Shown: piece by piece, positions 24,527-40,338 of the stretch
Numbering within the stretch: the stretch's first letter is position 1
Layout of the letters: each line of letters begins with the position of its first letter
Source of the DNA: Rhabditoides inermis
Lineage: Eukaryota; Nematoda; Chromadorea; Rhabditida; Rhabditidae
Length of the DNA: 64,000 bases
Assembly (NCBI GenBank): GCA_963966185.1
Contig: CAWZYM010000190.1
Location: forward strand, 207,001 to 271,000
Direction of reading: 5' to 3'
Program-made: the position numbers and the translations under genes
Notes under the pieces: model-generated
Databases searched by the model: none
What the model was told of the DNA's origin: nothing
Seen by the model: the letters and a program-made list of their open reading frames with translations, nothing else

Positions 24527-24965
24527 ATGCATGAAGCCCGCGTGTGTCTATTGCTGCGAGCCGTGCGGCAGTGCCGCGCGTCCGGCGCGTCAGCTTTTCG
24601 ATGCCGTGTTCCTGTGGTTCACAATTCTCGCTATAGGACTTTGAAGACGTCCCTCTTTCTTTTTCAGAACACACATCAGCGTTCATTGGGTGCGAGCAGC
24701 GTTGATCACGTGGCGACCACCCTCAGTGGATCTGTGGAGAAGGTGAGCCCCTTTCCCCCCCCCTCTCTCTCTTTCTCTCTCTCCATCTCTCTCCCTCCTT
24801 TTCCCTTTCCTCCCTTCCTCTCTTCCTCCTTCCCTTCTTCCCTCCCCTAACCTCCTGCTTGTTTCAGAGTGGGTGCGGTAACCGCACAAACACCCACTCG
24901 TCTCCCATTCGCCACGCAGACGGAGGCGGTAGTCGGCTCGCCACCGAATATCGCCATGCGATCGT

Positions 24966-25016
<51 letters not shown>

Positions 25017-28000
25017 CCTCCTCCCTCTTTCCTTCCTCCCTCCCTCCTCCCCCTTTCCTCCCTCCCTCTCTTCCTCCTTCCCTTCTTCCCTGGCGGTAGT
25101 CGGCTCGCCACCGAATATCGCCACGCGATGGTCAGTCTCTCTCTCTCTCTTTCTTTCTCTCTCTCTCTCTCTCTCCCTCCCTCTCCCTCTCCCTCTCCCT
25201 CTCTGACATGTTGCTCATGTAGATGATCGACGACGACATGGCATGGAACGGGGACGACGACTCGTCCAGCCTCGAGGAGGCGCGCAACGTGAGCATCGCG
25301 ATATCGCCGTACCAGCTGAATAGGATCAATGATATGGTATGAACTAGCATTCGATTTGATTAGAGAGAAAGAGAGAGAGGGAGAGTGGAGGGGGAGAGAG
25401 AAGGAGAGAGAGAGTGGAGGGAGAGGAAGAGAGAAAGAGAGAGAGAGAGAGGGGGGAGGGGAGAGAGAGAGAGAGGGAGAGAGGGGGGGAGGGGAGAGAG
25501 AGGGAGAGAGAGAGAGGAGGAGGAGAGGGAGGGAACGATGGAATACATGTGACATCGTTGCAGAATCTCGGCCGCTCTTCAGACGGTGGCAAGGCGCCCG
25601 GCACACATCCGCCTCTCCAGCGGACACAGAACGTCCTGCTATTGCAGGTAGGGAGAGGGAGAGGGAGAGGGAGAGGGAGAGGGAGAGGGAGAGGGAGAGG
25701 GAGAGGGAGAGGGAGAGGGAGAGGGAGAGGGAGAGGGAGAGGGAGAGGGAGAGGGAGAGGGAGAGGGAGAGGGAGAGGGAGAGGGAGAGGGAGAGGGAGA
25801 GGGAGAGGGAGAGGGAGAGGGAGAGGGAGAGGGAGAGGGAGAGGGAGAGGGAGAGGGAGAGGGAGAGGGAGAGGGAGAGGGAGAGGGAGAGGGAGAGGGA
25901 GAGGGAGAGGGAGAGGGAGAGGGAGAGGGAGAGGGAGAGGGAGAGGGAGAGGGAGAGGGAGAGGGAGAGGGAGAGGGAGAGGGAGAGGGAGAGGGAGAGG
26001 GAGAGGGAGAGGGAGAGGGAGAGGGAGAGGGAGAGGGAGAGGGAGAGGGAGAGGGAGAGGGAGAGGGAGAGGGAGAGGGAGAGGGAGAGGGAGAGGGAGA
26101 GGGAGAGGGAGAGGGAGAGGGAGAGGGAGAGGGAGAGGGAGAGGGAGAGGGAGAGGGAGAGGGAGAGGGAGAGGGAGAGGGAGAGGGAGAGGGAGAGGGA
26201 GAGGGAGAGGGAGAGGGAGAGGGAGAGGGAGAGGAGAGGGAGAGGGAGAGGGAGAGGGAGAGGGAGAGGGAGAGGGAGAGGGAGAGGGAGAGGGAGAGGG
26301 AGAGGGAGAGGGAGAGGGAGAGGGAGAGGGAGAGGGAGAGGGAGAGGGAGAGGGAGAGGGAGAGGGAGAGGGAGAGGGAGAGGGAGAGGGAGAGGGAGAG
26401 GGAGAGGGAGAGGGAGAGGGAGAGGGAGAGGGAGAGGGAGAGGGAGAGGGAGAGGGAGAGGGAGAGGGAGAGGGAGAGGGAGAGGGAGAGGGAGAGGGAG
26501 AGGGAGAGGGAGAGGGAGAGGGAGAGGGAGAGGGAGAGGGAGAGGGAGAGGGAGAGGGAGAGGGAGAGGGAGAGGGAGAGGGAGAGGGAGAGGGGTTCTA
26601 TTACAGGAAACCGCCGCACTCAGGGTGCATGACCAGCGCGCGCGCCAGCAGCTGGCTCCACCCACTGCGTTCGTGACGCAGATGGATAGTGACGACGACG
26701 TGCACGAGGCGAGTCGCTCGCAACACTGTCGCATCGTCCCTTCCTGCCACCAACCCGCGCGGCAACGCTCACGTTGTCGGCTTGCAGATCACGCTCCCCG
26801 AAGAATGTACGCAGCAGACGGCCGCAGCAGAGAGAACGACTCGTAGCAAGGACAGCGACGAGCACATGGTGGGCAGGCATCGCGCCTTCTCACTCCCTCT
26901 CACTCACCTTCTCCCTCTCGCAGGTGACTCGCCAGAAGCCGCTCTCGAAGACGAAGCGTCCGGAAGGCTACAAGAGACTCGCACTCAAAGACTACGACGA
27001 GCAAATGGTGGGGAGGCATCCCTTCAATTATCGATTATGAGTTGGAATCATTTGTGTTTTTCGAGACTATCCCTACAGTGTTACTTTCAACCATGTCCGG
27101 GACCTTTCATCGCCCTCTTAGTTGTAGCAGAATTCAAAAAAAAAACTACCGTGAACCGAGAGGACACCCTATATGAATTTGTGTATATCTGAACAAGCTG
27201 TAGCCAATCACGAGAAAACGCACAAATCAAAGACTATAAAGTGGAATTAATGACCAATGTTTAGACCATCACGTTCAAGGCTCGGGTGGTGAAGAAGAAA
27301 AAGGAAGACGGTTTCTTCAAGAAGGCGTGTAGGATGCTCGGATGGCGCACGAAGAAGCAGATCTCTGTCGAGCAGCAATCGGACGATGACAGCGCCGACG
27401 AGATGCCGCGCTGGCAAGACACGGCCGCCCATTGGGAGGAGACCCGACAGCAGGTGGGCACCGTGTTCACTTATGTATGTGTGTGTGTGTGGGCCCCCCT
27501 CTGTGTAGACCATACCTTGCGAGTGTGAATGGAGAAGAACGGTTTTCCCCTTCTCTCCATTGGCAGAGCGTGCGCGCGCGAGACAGCACAAACTGAAATC
27601 AAGCATGTGGATCGGGTCGCGCATGCGCAACACTTGAATATGATTCGAGTTCAATTCAAAGATACGCGAGCGTATGTATGTATGTGTCGCTGTGGTGCTC
27701 ACGTGTCACATATAGCCACTCCGCTCACCCGCACCCACCTCTCGCACACATGGTGTATGAGAAAGCGCGGACCAGCTCGCCGCGCGTGCACTGCCGACGC
27801 CGCCGATCGCGTCCCAGTGAATCGCCCCAGTCCTCCACGCACTCCCCGAAACAGCGGGCAGTCAGCTGAAACACTCGCTATCAACACCCTACCCACCCCA
27901 CAACCGAAAACAAACGCATGGATACAGTCACGCAGCGTTATGTCAATCGAAATCAGGTGAATCATTCACAATGAGTATTGCAAACTTGTACTCACCTTGC

Positions 28001-28186
28001 TCTCGAGGAGCCGTTCAATAGGGGAGTCGGGGTCGCCGGACGTTGAACTATCGCTGCACCCAGCTTCGTCCGACATTTTGCAGCTTCCTGAATGAGATGC
28101 GTCATTCATCACAAAACGACACAAACGCACTAATTCCACGCAACTGAAATTCGAAGCAATCATTGCTATAATGACTATAGCGCATG

Positions 28187-28284
<98 letters not shown>

Positions 28285-28491
28285 GTGCGTGTGTGCGTGT
28301 GATGCGTGTGTGCTTTCAGTCGATTCTGCTTGATGAGCCGCAGACACCGCGTCAGGAGATGACACGAGCGGAGAGGGATGCGATGGAGTCGCAGAGAAGC
28401 ATGATGTTCTACGCCGACGCCTGCCTCGCACGCGCAGCGCATCACCACCCGTCTCCACGTCAAGATCGACAAGCAGGTGTGTGCGAGAAAG

Positions 28492-28539
<48 letters not shown>

Positions 28540-29324
28540 GAGGGGAGGGGAAGGAAGAAAAGAGGGAGAAGTGATAGACGAAAGAATCCAATTTCAGGGG
28601 TGAGCAGCGATGAGATAAGTAATCGCCGTGGAGTACATGAACGCGTGGCAGACGTGCGCGCTGCCGCTCCACCACGTGTTCTCGCACTTGGATGTCGACT
28701 GGATAGAGCAACTCGAGACGGACTTTGTCGTGAGTGAAGAGTAAAGGGGTGGTCAGTCTCTTCGTAACGCCTTTGAAACACGCGGTTTGATCGCCGCGTT
28801 TCGAAGGCGAAGAGACTGGCCGCTACTTGAGAGATGAATGACCAAAAGAGGAGCGAGAGTGGAGCAAAAGGGGAGAAGGGGGTGAACAAAGCACTGTTTC
28901 AGGTTCATCTCACGACGAGGGGCGGGCTCGTGGCAAGAAGAAGAGCTCCGGCCACTACGCATTGGTTCGATGGTATGCGGGAGCTAAGAAGGCTCTCGTG
29001 TTCGACTCGCTTGCCGGTGCACAGGCGTACAAGGTGCGGAATGAGAGAGAGAGAGAGAGGGAGGGAGGGAGGAAGAGAGAGGGAGAGGGAGGGAGAAGAG
29101 TAAAGAGAGAGGAGACACCGTTTCAGACTGCCCAGTGGACTGCCAAGATAAGAGCCATCTTCGGCAACGACGCGCAGTTCTATCTGGAAGGCCCCGCCAT
29201 GCAGCAGAGAGACGGCAAGAGTTGCGGCATCTTTGCCGTGACAATTGCGGCACTCTTCGCCCTGGGACATGATCCCCTCAAGGAGAGACTGGAGAGAAAA
29301 CGTTTGATGATTCATTGCATTTAA
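24527..29324 (+). CDS. Ulp1/adenain-type cysteine protease gene, 12 exons, 527 aa
   Basis: Exons 24527-24742, 24868-24963, 25223-25336, 25564-25647, 26607-26708, 26788-26868, 26924-27007, 27265-27453, 28320-28476, 28598-28729, 28903-29033 and 29127-29324 sum to 1584 nt in one open frame. The N-terminal two thirds are acidic/basic low-complexity with a [18 protein letters not shown] patch. The C-terminus has the Ulp1-like (C48) signature: catalytic His in GHYALVRW (28953-28955), Asp in VFDS (29004-29006), Gln and Cys in QQRDGKSCG (Cys codon 29223-29225). This family cleaves SUMO/ubiquitin-like conjugates or viral and transposon polyproteins. A mutated paralogue lies at 47.33-50.87 kb. Exon 28598-28729 matches that paralogue better in a shifted frame, so it may hide two compensating indels. 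Intron 5 uses a GC donor. Start choice is uncertain. Confidence 0.72.
24930..25139. repeat. Duplicated exon edge in intron 2 of the Ulp1-like gene
   Basis: The last 45 bp of exon 24868-24963 with its donor (GGCGGTAGTCGGCTCGCCAC through GTCAGTCTCTC) is repeated at about 25091-25139, separated by CT-rich sequence. The second copy lacks an acceptor and is probably not used. Confidence 0.75.
25648..26594. repeat. (GGGAGA)n array, about 158 hexamer units
   Basis: About 947 bp of an almost perfect hexamer fills the intron between exons 25564-25647 and 26607-26708. One 5-nt unit near 26232 shifts the register; otherwise I see no variation. It starts at the splice donor and ends 12 bp before the next exon. 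Confidence 0.97.
28190..28312. repeat. (GT)n microsatellite
   Basis: TG/GT dinucleotide run with a few TATG and GCGT interruptions, ending just before the acceptor of Ulp1-gene exon 28320-28476. Confidence 0.95.
28749..28833. mobile_element. MITE-like foldback element, copy 7
   Basis: Begins GGTCAGTCTCTTCGTAACGC and ends GCGAAGAGACTGGCCGCTAC, a good pair of inverted ends; located in an intron of the Ulp1-like gene. Confidence 0.6.
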
Positions 29325-29490
29325 AATTGTTAGTATTGTACAATTAGTGTAATGAGATAAATGATGAGATAATTCATTCTCGTTTTATTTGTCAATGGAT
29401 AACGCAATGTGCTGTGTCCTTCTTTTCTGCTTTTCCAAATGGTTGCAATATTCGTAATAAACTATGGAAGTGCTTCTGACAATGAAAATA
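29325..29490 (+). mobile_element. Fragment of the RTE LINE 5' end
   Basis: Matches the reverse complement of about 42170-41990, the 5' end of the LINE on the minus strand: shared strings include TAGTGTAATGAGATAAAT, TTATTTGTCAATG and GTTGCAATATTCG. Similarity fades after about 29470. Only about 150 bp remain, abutting the stop of the Ulp1-like gene, whose 3' end may therefore derive from the insertion. Confidence 0.55.
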
Positions 29491-30849
29491 CTGACTCTTC
29501 CGTAAAAAAATTTTCACCTGTAAACAACCTTGAAAGGTATATGCAAAATGAACAGTATTGCTTGATTTATGCAAATAAAAAAACAACAAACTGTACAGAA
29601 AGATGCTTAAATACACGACGAACAAAAAACCGTCACAATACAAGTCCCCCTTACATACTAATATTTACTATGGTGTCTCGAAGATCTGATGATGGTCGAT
29701 ACAAGAAAAAATCATGTTCACAAGAATATAGACGGTTCAGTCTCATTTAGCGTAATGTCAAAATGGGTTGGGTTAAGGAGGGGTTGCGTGTTTTTTCACT
29801 GCGCGAACGCGCGTGAATTCATCCTGTGTACTGTATCCAAGGAAAGAATCCGCACTCATCTTGTGAAGATCCCTAATGCGAGTAGCGAATACGACAAGCA
29901 AAATGTTGAAGCTGAATACTACGATGTATGTGTTTAAAATATAATGAAACACTGATGAAGCTGGGAGACAACACCAATAATCGTTGACCACAGCGCCCCT
30001 GTAGAAATCTTCATCAATAAGCAATAGCGATGAAAAAATTTGTTCACAAGTAAAGGTGCCGTGCCCGGAGGCGGGCAGAGAGCATCCCGGGAAGGACCTC
30101 TCTCTCAATGGATCGAATTGTTGTCCGATTCCGAACAGAAAACAACAGTAAACAGAAAGGGAAACATACGCGCCGAACTACGATAGGATAGTGAAACAGA
30201 ATCCAATCAACAACCACTCGTCAGCAGCCATGATTTATTAATCATCACAGAGAGCCGGGGGAGGCGGGGTCTTGGCCGGGGGCTAGGCGGGGCAGGATCA
30301 CTAACAGCTTTGTTTGAGACGACAGATTGTTTTTTTTCTGGTAAAAAGTTACGCGCACTCACTATGCATTCTCTAGCAATTAGCAGATATGTGCATTTGC
30401 ATTTGCACATTTGCTATCTACTAGCTGGCAGGGGTCAGAATATAATGAGGAGGGAGGAAAAGAGCGTAGCAGAATGAGAGAGTGCATAGATTCAGAGGAG
30501 AGGAGAAGAGTGTGGCGGGGCGAGAGATCGCAGAGAGGCTGTGACCTCGCGGAGGATAGGACGCGACACTGAGCATCCACCTGTTCTTGGAGGAATAAAT
30601 GCCCGTGGCTTGGTGATAGTTGCCCCCACACTTCATCCAGTCTCCTGTTTTATTCACGCTTTTTTCCTGCACTACTTATTCTAACTTCATGAATTCAACG
30701 ACTGAACTGCTTACCTTTCGATCACTTACATTGTACAACGAGCCATATTTGCTGCATTACTGATATTGGAAACTCGACATCAATAATATTGTGAGTTTTT
30801 TTTCTCTCTCTCTCTCTCTCGAACCGTTCGTTTCCAAATAACATAATAA
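29491..30849. other. Gene-poor spacer
   Basis: No exon I can defend. A minus-strand open frame at 30380-30631 and a GC-rich patch at 30250-30295 were inspected; neither has a recognisable domain nor convincing splice context. Confidence 0.4.
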
Positions 30850-31330
30850 CATTCCAGTATTGAGACTTCCGTTGGAATCGAGGGAGACAACGCCAACGAG
30901 CAAAGATCGAGCTCCCAGCGGCTGACATCGAGGTCTTCCGCAGAATCAGCGAGTTTGATGTAGAGCGCAATGCAAATCAGACGCTCCAGAAATTCAATGC
31001 GAGAATGCATCTTCACGAGAGACTGCGAGTGACTTTGAAGAACGAGTTCGAACTGTTCTTCAATCACATCTGCGCTGTGGAGCACATAATCGTCAACATG
31101 GTCTCTCGGCAAATCTGTCGATCGATGCGACTACTGTAGCTCGGTTATCCTCGCAGCAACCAGACGTATTGGCCCGATTCGCAGGAGAGGGAGTGCTACT
31201 GGTCTCCAAGTGCGCGCCGATCAAAGCCGACACAAGTCGACTCCGATCATCGATTAGAGAACGCATGTTACTCGGACTTGCCGTTCTCCTACGGTGATAA
31301 AATATGGTTTGATTACGATGAGAGTTGTCA
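30850..31330 (-). pseudogene. Coding-like fragments, unrecognised
   Basis: Two adjacent minus-strand segments read like protein but in different frames. About 30855-31112 contains a helical, charged stretch (motifs such as DVIEEQFELVL and MHSRIEFLERL). About 31110-31300 contains RSLIDDRSRLVSALIGAHL. The frame break between them falls without a plausible intron, so I call it a decayed or mis-assembled exon pair. No family recognised. Confidence 0.3.
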
Positions 31331-31407
31331 TAAATATGCAATATTGTTTTTAGAAAATAAAGACATATCTCGATGTTCCTGTGTGATTTTTTTTTTGAAA
31401 AGGGGAA

Positions 31408-31449
<42 letters not shown>

Positions 31450-31565
31450 AAAGAGAGAAATGAAAATAGAGAGAGTGAGAGAGAGAGACAGGGGGAAGAG
31501 AACGAGAGAGAGAGATAGAGAGAGAGAGCCAGTGTTTTTCAAATGTCACAACTGGAGCGAGCTGT

Positions 31566-31775
31566 TCAAAGTTCGTCGATCGAAAGTGCACTGGAATTGG
31601 GAATAGGAGATGCATGGTGTCTATAGTGTCTTCCACTGAAACTAAATGTATCACTGTCGAAAAAGGTACGAAACAGTTTTTCTTCTGGGAAAAGAACTGC
31701 ACAAATCCTGCGACCATATTCAAAATGCAGTTCTGCGTCTCGATGCTCTATAGTCACTTTGTCTATGGGTCTCAT
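31566..31775 (-). CDS. Small ORF, unrecognised (69 aa)
   Basis: An uninterrupted 69-codon minus-strand frame starting ATG at 31775, of globular composition (for example EYGRRICAVLFPEEKLF). It may be an exon of the fragments at 30.85-31.33 kb. I recognise no domain and see no promoter evidence. Confidence 0.25.
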   Translation of the reverse strand: MRPIDKVTIEHRDAELHFEYGRRICAVLFPEEKLFRTFFDSDTFSFSGRHYRHHASPIPNSSALSIDEL

Positions 31776-31811
31776 GTTAGGTGATGATAATCCTGTTTGC
31801 TTTAATTTTTC

Positions 31812-32156
31812 TGGCTCCCTCCCTCCCTCTCTATCTCTCCCTCTGCCTTCCTCCCTCCCTCCTCTCCCTCTCTCTCTCGCTCTCTCTCTCTCTCTCCCTC
31901 CCTCCCTCCCTCCCTCCCTCCCTCCCTCCCTCCCTCCTCTCTCTCTCCCTCCCTAGCTCTCCCTCCCTCCCTCTCTCTCTTCCTTCCTCCCTCCCTCTCT
32001 ATCTCTCCCTCTGCCTTCCTCCCTCCCTCCTCTCTCTCTCTCTCTTCCTCCCTTCCTCTCTCTCCCTCTCTAGCTCTCCCTCTATCTCTCTCCCTCCCTC
32101 CCTCCCTCCCTCCCTCTCCCTCCCTCCTTTCTCTCTCTCTCCCTCTCTCTCTCTTT
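31812..32156. repeat. CT-rich low-complexity tract
   Basis: CCCT/CTCT repeats with two longer internal duplications of a block containing TATCTCTCCCTCTGCCTTCC. Confidence 0.9.
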
Positions 32157-32360
32157 CCATGAATATGTACCACAGAATAGAAACAAAACATCCGACAAAG
32201 TGTTGAATCACCCTTCCGTTCAAGAAAATCTCTTCGTCCCATTTTATTCGATTTTCAACATTTAACGATAAACAAGAGAAATGTTATTGTTTATTTATTC
32301 GCAATGCAATACGGAAGTAAACTGACAAAAACAACAACAAGCTTACATGATTACTCGGAT

Positions 32361-32922
32361 TTAGCAGTGAAACTTTGGTCTGAGGGCGATGGGAATGCCA
32401 GGGCTCAGAAGATATTCGAAGAACTCCTCGTGAGCTCTTCGGCCAAGAGACTGTTGGGCCACGTTGCACCACAGTCGTCTCCCCTTACACATTTCACCCA
32501 GTTCAGCGTTGTTCACGATCATAAACGTATTTAGAGGATGACGAAGCTGAAAGTTTCCTTTCTTTTATTCCTTCTGGTGAAAGAGTTATTCCATATTAGT
32601 AGATAGTAAAGATATATGAGCAAGAGCCTATCTCTACTATTTCTACTACCTTTATGCGAGTGAGAAGATCGTCATCTGACTCGCTGTCTTCAAGAAATTC
32701 GAAATAATGTCCGTAGCCATCCTTAAATATTTGTGTTGATAAGATGATTGAAAGTTGGTTGGCTAACGGTTTGAAGGGCGGTGGCAGCTTTGCATTGCTC
32801 TCCCACTCCTCGCCACTCGCATCGCAGATTGACGCAGTTAGAAACATCCATGAGTACATGTTGAAGAGATGGAACGGCGGTAGAAGGAAGTGAAAGAGTA
32901 AGAAGCAGCAACAGCAATACAC
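32361..32922 (-). CDS. Two-exon hypothetical protein, 153 aa
   Basis: Exon 1 (32650-32922) starts with a Cys/Phe/Leu-rich hydrophobic segment that could be a signal peptide or membrane anchor, followed by a globular part with an acidic EFLEDSESDDDLL patch. The donor GTAGTAG and acceptor TTTCAG join it in frame to exon 2 (32361-32546), which ends with TAA. A second reading frame over exon 1, starting at 32935, also has a signal-peptide-like start (MMMVGVLLLLLLTL), so the start is uncertain. I recognise no family. Confidence 0.4.
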
Positions 32923-33469
32923 CCACCATCATCACACTCTGGCCTTTGTATTATCTACATCTAGGCGGGGCAAATCGCTTTCCCTCTCATCAATTAACCT
33001 TGCCCTCATTCTCTCTCAAAAGGGGAGATATGAATTGCGACGATAAGACAAGACAGAGCGAGAGTCGGATGTCGGACTATACATTTGATAAGAGTAGGTT
33101 GTTGTGGGTGATCTTCCATGTTAATGAAAAAGGGAATACACCTGTGCCTAAAGATGATTCTCGTTCGATCAAAGAGAGAACTGTTATATGCCACATTTAC
33201 ATATACAATACAGCTTGAGTTAGCTGATCTCTGTACATGTACACACATGTATATACGTACATACATAATTTGACGTGCGTTTCTGGTGTCTCTCCTCTCT
33301 ACACACACACACACTCTCTCTCTCACTCTCTCTCTCTCACTCTCGCATTTCTTTTTTTCTCACAGGCAATATATGGTCTCTGCACTCTGCTGGATGGAGA
33401 TGTGGGAGATAAGAGAATCAAGTTTTTAAAATGAAGTTATAATCAAACGAAAATATCACGATCAATCAG

Positions 33470-33496
33470 ATGGTGTTTTCTCTGAGAAAACACCAT
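33470..33496. other. Perfect 13-bp hairpin
   Basis: ATGGTGTTTTCTC and its exact reverse complement are separated by a single T. No U-run follows, so it is not a bacterial-type terminator, and no gene ends right here. Confidence 0.7.
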
Positions 33497-33624
33497 ATTT
33501 CATAGGGCTCCGATTATGTTCACTCATCATTAATGTTCAGTACACTTTTGACAAAAAAGGGATTAGCGAAAGAAGTTGTACAAGAGATCGATCGCCATGT
33601 TATCACCTGAGCACTTTTTTCCTC

Positions 33625-33641
33625 CCCTCTCTCTCTCTCTC

Positions 33642-33673
<32 letters not shown>

Positions 33674-33774
33674 ACTCTCTCACTCTCTCTCTTCCCCTCT
33701 GCCTTCCCCCTTCCTCCCTCCCTATCTCCCCCCTCTCTCTCTCCCCTCTGTCTTCCCCCTATGCCCTCCTCCCT

Positions 33775-33815
<41 letters not shown>

Positions 33816-33820
33816 CCTAG
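33625..33820. repeat. CT-rich low-complexity tract
   Basis: CTCT/CCCT repeats with TGCCTTCCCCC and TGTCTTCCCCC blocks. Nothing coding. Confidence 0.9.
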
Positions 33821-34970
33821 TCACATTTTCTCCCTAGTCACAACTACATACATACTTTTGCTCATTAACCACGTGAGTTGAATTGTCTACTGCATCACTT
33901 TCCAAATGTCTGCATTTTCAGCCCCTTCTGGACTGGAGTATATATTTCGTTCCTAACTCTTATTTTTTTCAAGCACTTCACGGTGATATCTTTCATTGAC
34001 GGAGTGCTTACAACAAGTTACGCCAATTATTATTTACAACAATGCATATTTTTTACATGTACTTCACTATAAATGTTTCTTTCTTGTCAATACGTAACAG
34101 TGATCACGCGAAAACGTTTATTTCCACTGAGATTGAAGTAGAATTTTCACTGTGAATTGACGAATAAATCGCGGAGTGATTTCGCAGACTTGGCCCATCT
34201 GAAATCGATTCGTGACATTTTTTCACATTTTGTTTTGTGGCATTAGTGACCGCAACGTGAGGTGTAGAGTTTGTGTCGAAATCATGTAACATTTTCTTAG
34301 TGGACGCGTTACTTGCTCTAATTAGCGTAGAACGATTCGCCCTTCCGCGCTGATTCCAACGGTATTTGATTTATGGGAAAACGTGAACCGTAAAGTATTG
34401 AAAATCGATGAAGAGTGATATAATGACGTCATATATATTTGATCTATCCGCCATTGCCCAAAATGAGTAATGGAAAATGGTGTCATAAGAGACGTATTAT
34501 AATTCATCGAGTACTGATTGATTACAATCAAACAAAGCGTAGTGCTACTATTAGAAACGACTATATTTATAATTTAACTTTTAATGACGTCGTCAGTGCT
34601 TTGATCTAGCCGCCCTCGCACTTTCCCTGTGTGAGCGCGCGCTCGGGTGCGCGCGCGCCGCGCGGAATTAGAGCGCAATGTGAACGATGAACCTCATAAA
34701 CATTATTTATTTTCGAAATCAGATTGAAACGATCTACATCATTTTTCCAACTGCTATATCACATCCAAACTTCTGAAATTCTCATTGTGGTCCCTATTGT
34801 GACATCAAACTTATCGATCACAGTAGATCACTTAACTAAACTTTTCCTCGTTGTGTGTTTAATCACTGATGTGAATCGAATTGTTATTAGTCAGTTGTCA
34901 GTAGTGAACTGGTTAACATTCCCTGTAAAGTTGAACTATCATTCTATCATTCACCTCATTCGTCCTTCTC
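33821..34970. other. Spacer, no gene seen
   Basis: Both strands lack convincing exons. A CpG-rich patch at about 34633-34672 alternates GCGC strongly and could form Z-DNA or mark a promoter. TGACGTCA occurs at 34424. Confidence 0.4.
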
Positions 34971-39937
<4,967 letters not shown>

Positions 39938-40338
39938 CTGCAACATGGAAATTAGCTTCATCAAGTCTAATCAAAGCTAATTGTTTATTCAGAATTTATG
40001 GTAATATTTTAAACTATAGAATATGGCAGTTGCAATAGACTACGGCGGTGATTCATATTCATCTTTAATCACTGTTATGCGTGTACTTACGGTTGTCATT
40101 GCAAGGTTATTGTGGCATTTTTTATACTCAATTTTAAGAAGTTCTAGAAGATCGACTTGTATTGTGACTGGTTTTCGTTCGTCGTGTATTTATGCATCTT
40201 TCTGTACAGTTTGTTATTTTCTAATGGCACAATTCAAGCAATACTATTCATATTGCTTATACCTTTCAAGGTCGTTTACGGGTGAGAAAAATAAGAAATT
40301 TACGTGCTACATTATCAATGCTATATTTTCAGGGACAC

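Noticed and set aside
25329..26846. Open frames of 420-589 codons over the hexamer array (Arg-Glu, Gly-Arg and Leu-Pro repeats)
   Set aside because: They exist because GGGAGA repeats lack stop codons in several frames on both strands, and the true exons of the Ulp1 gene flank the array with good splice sites.
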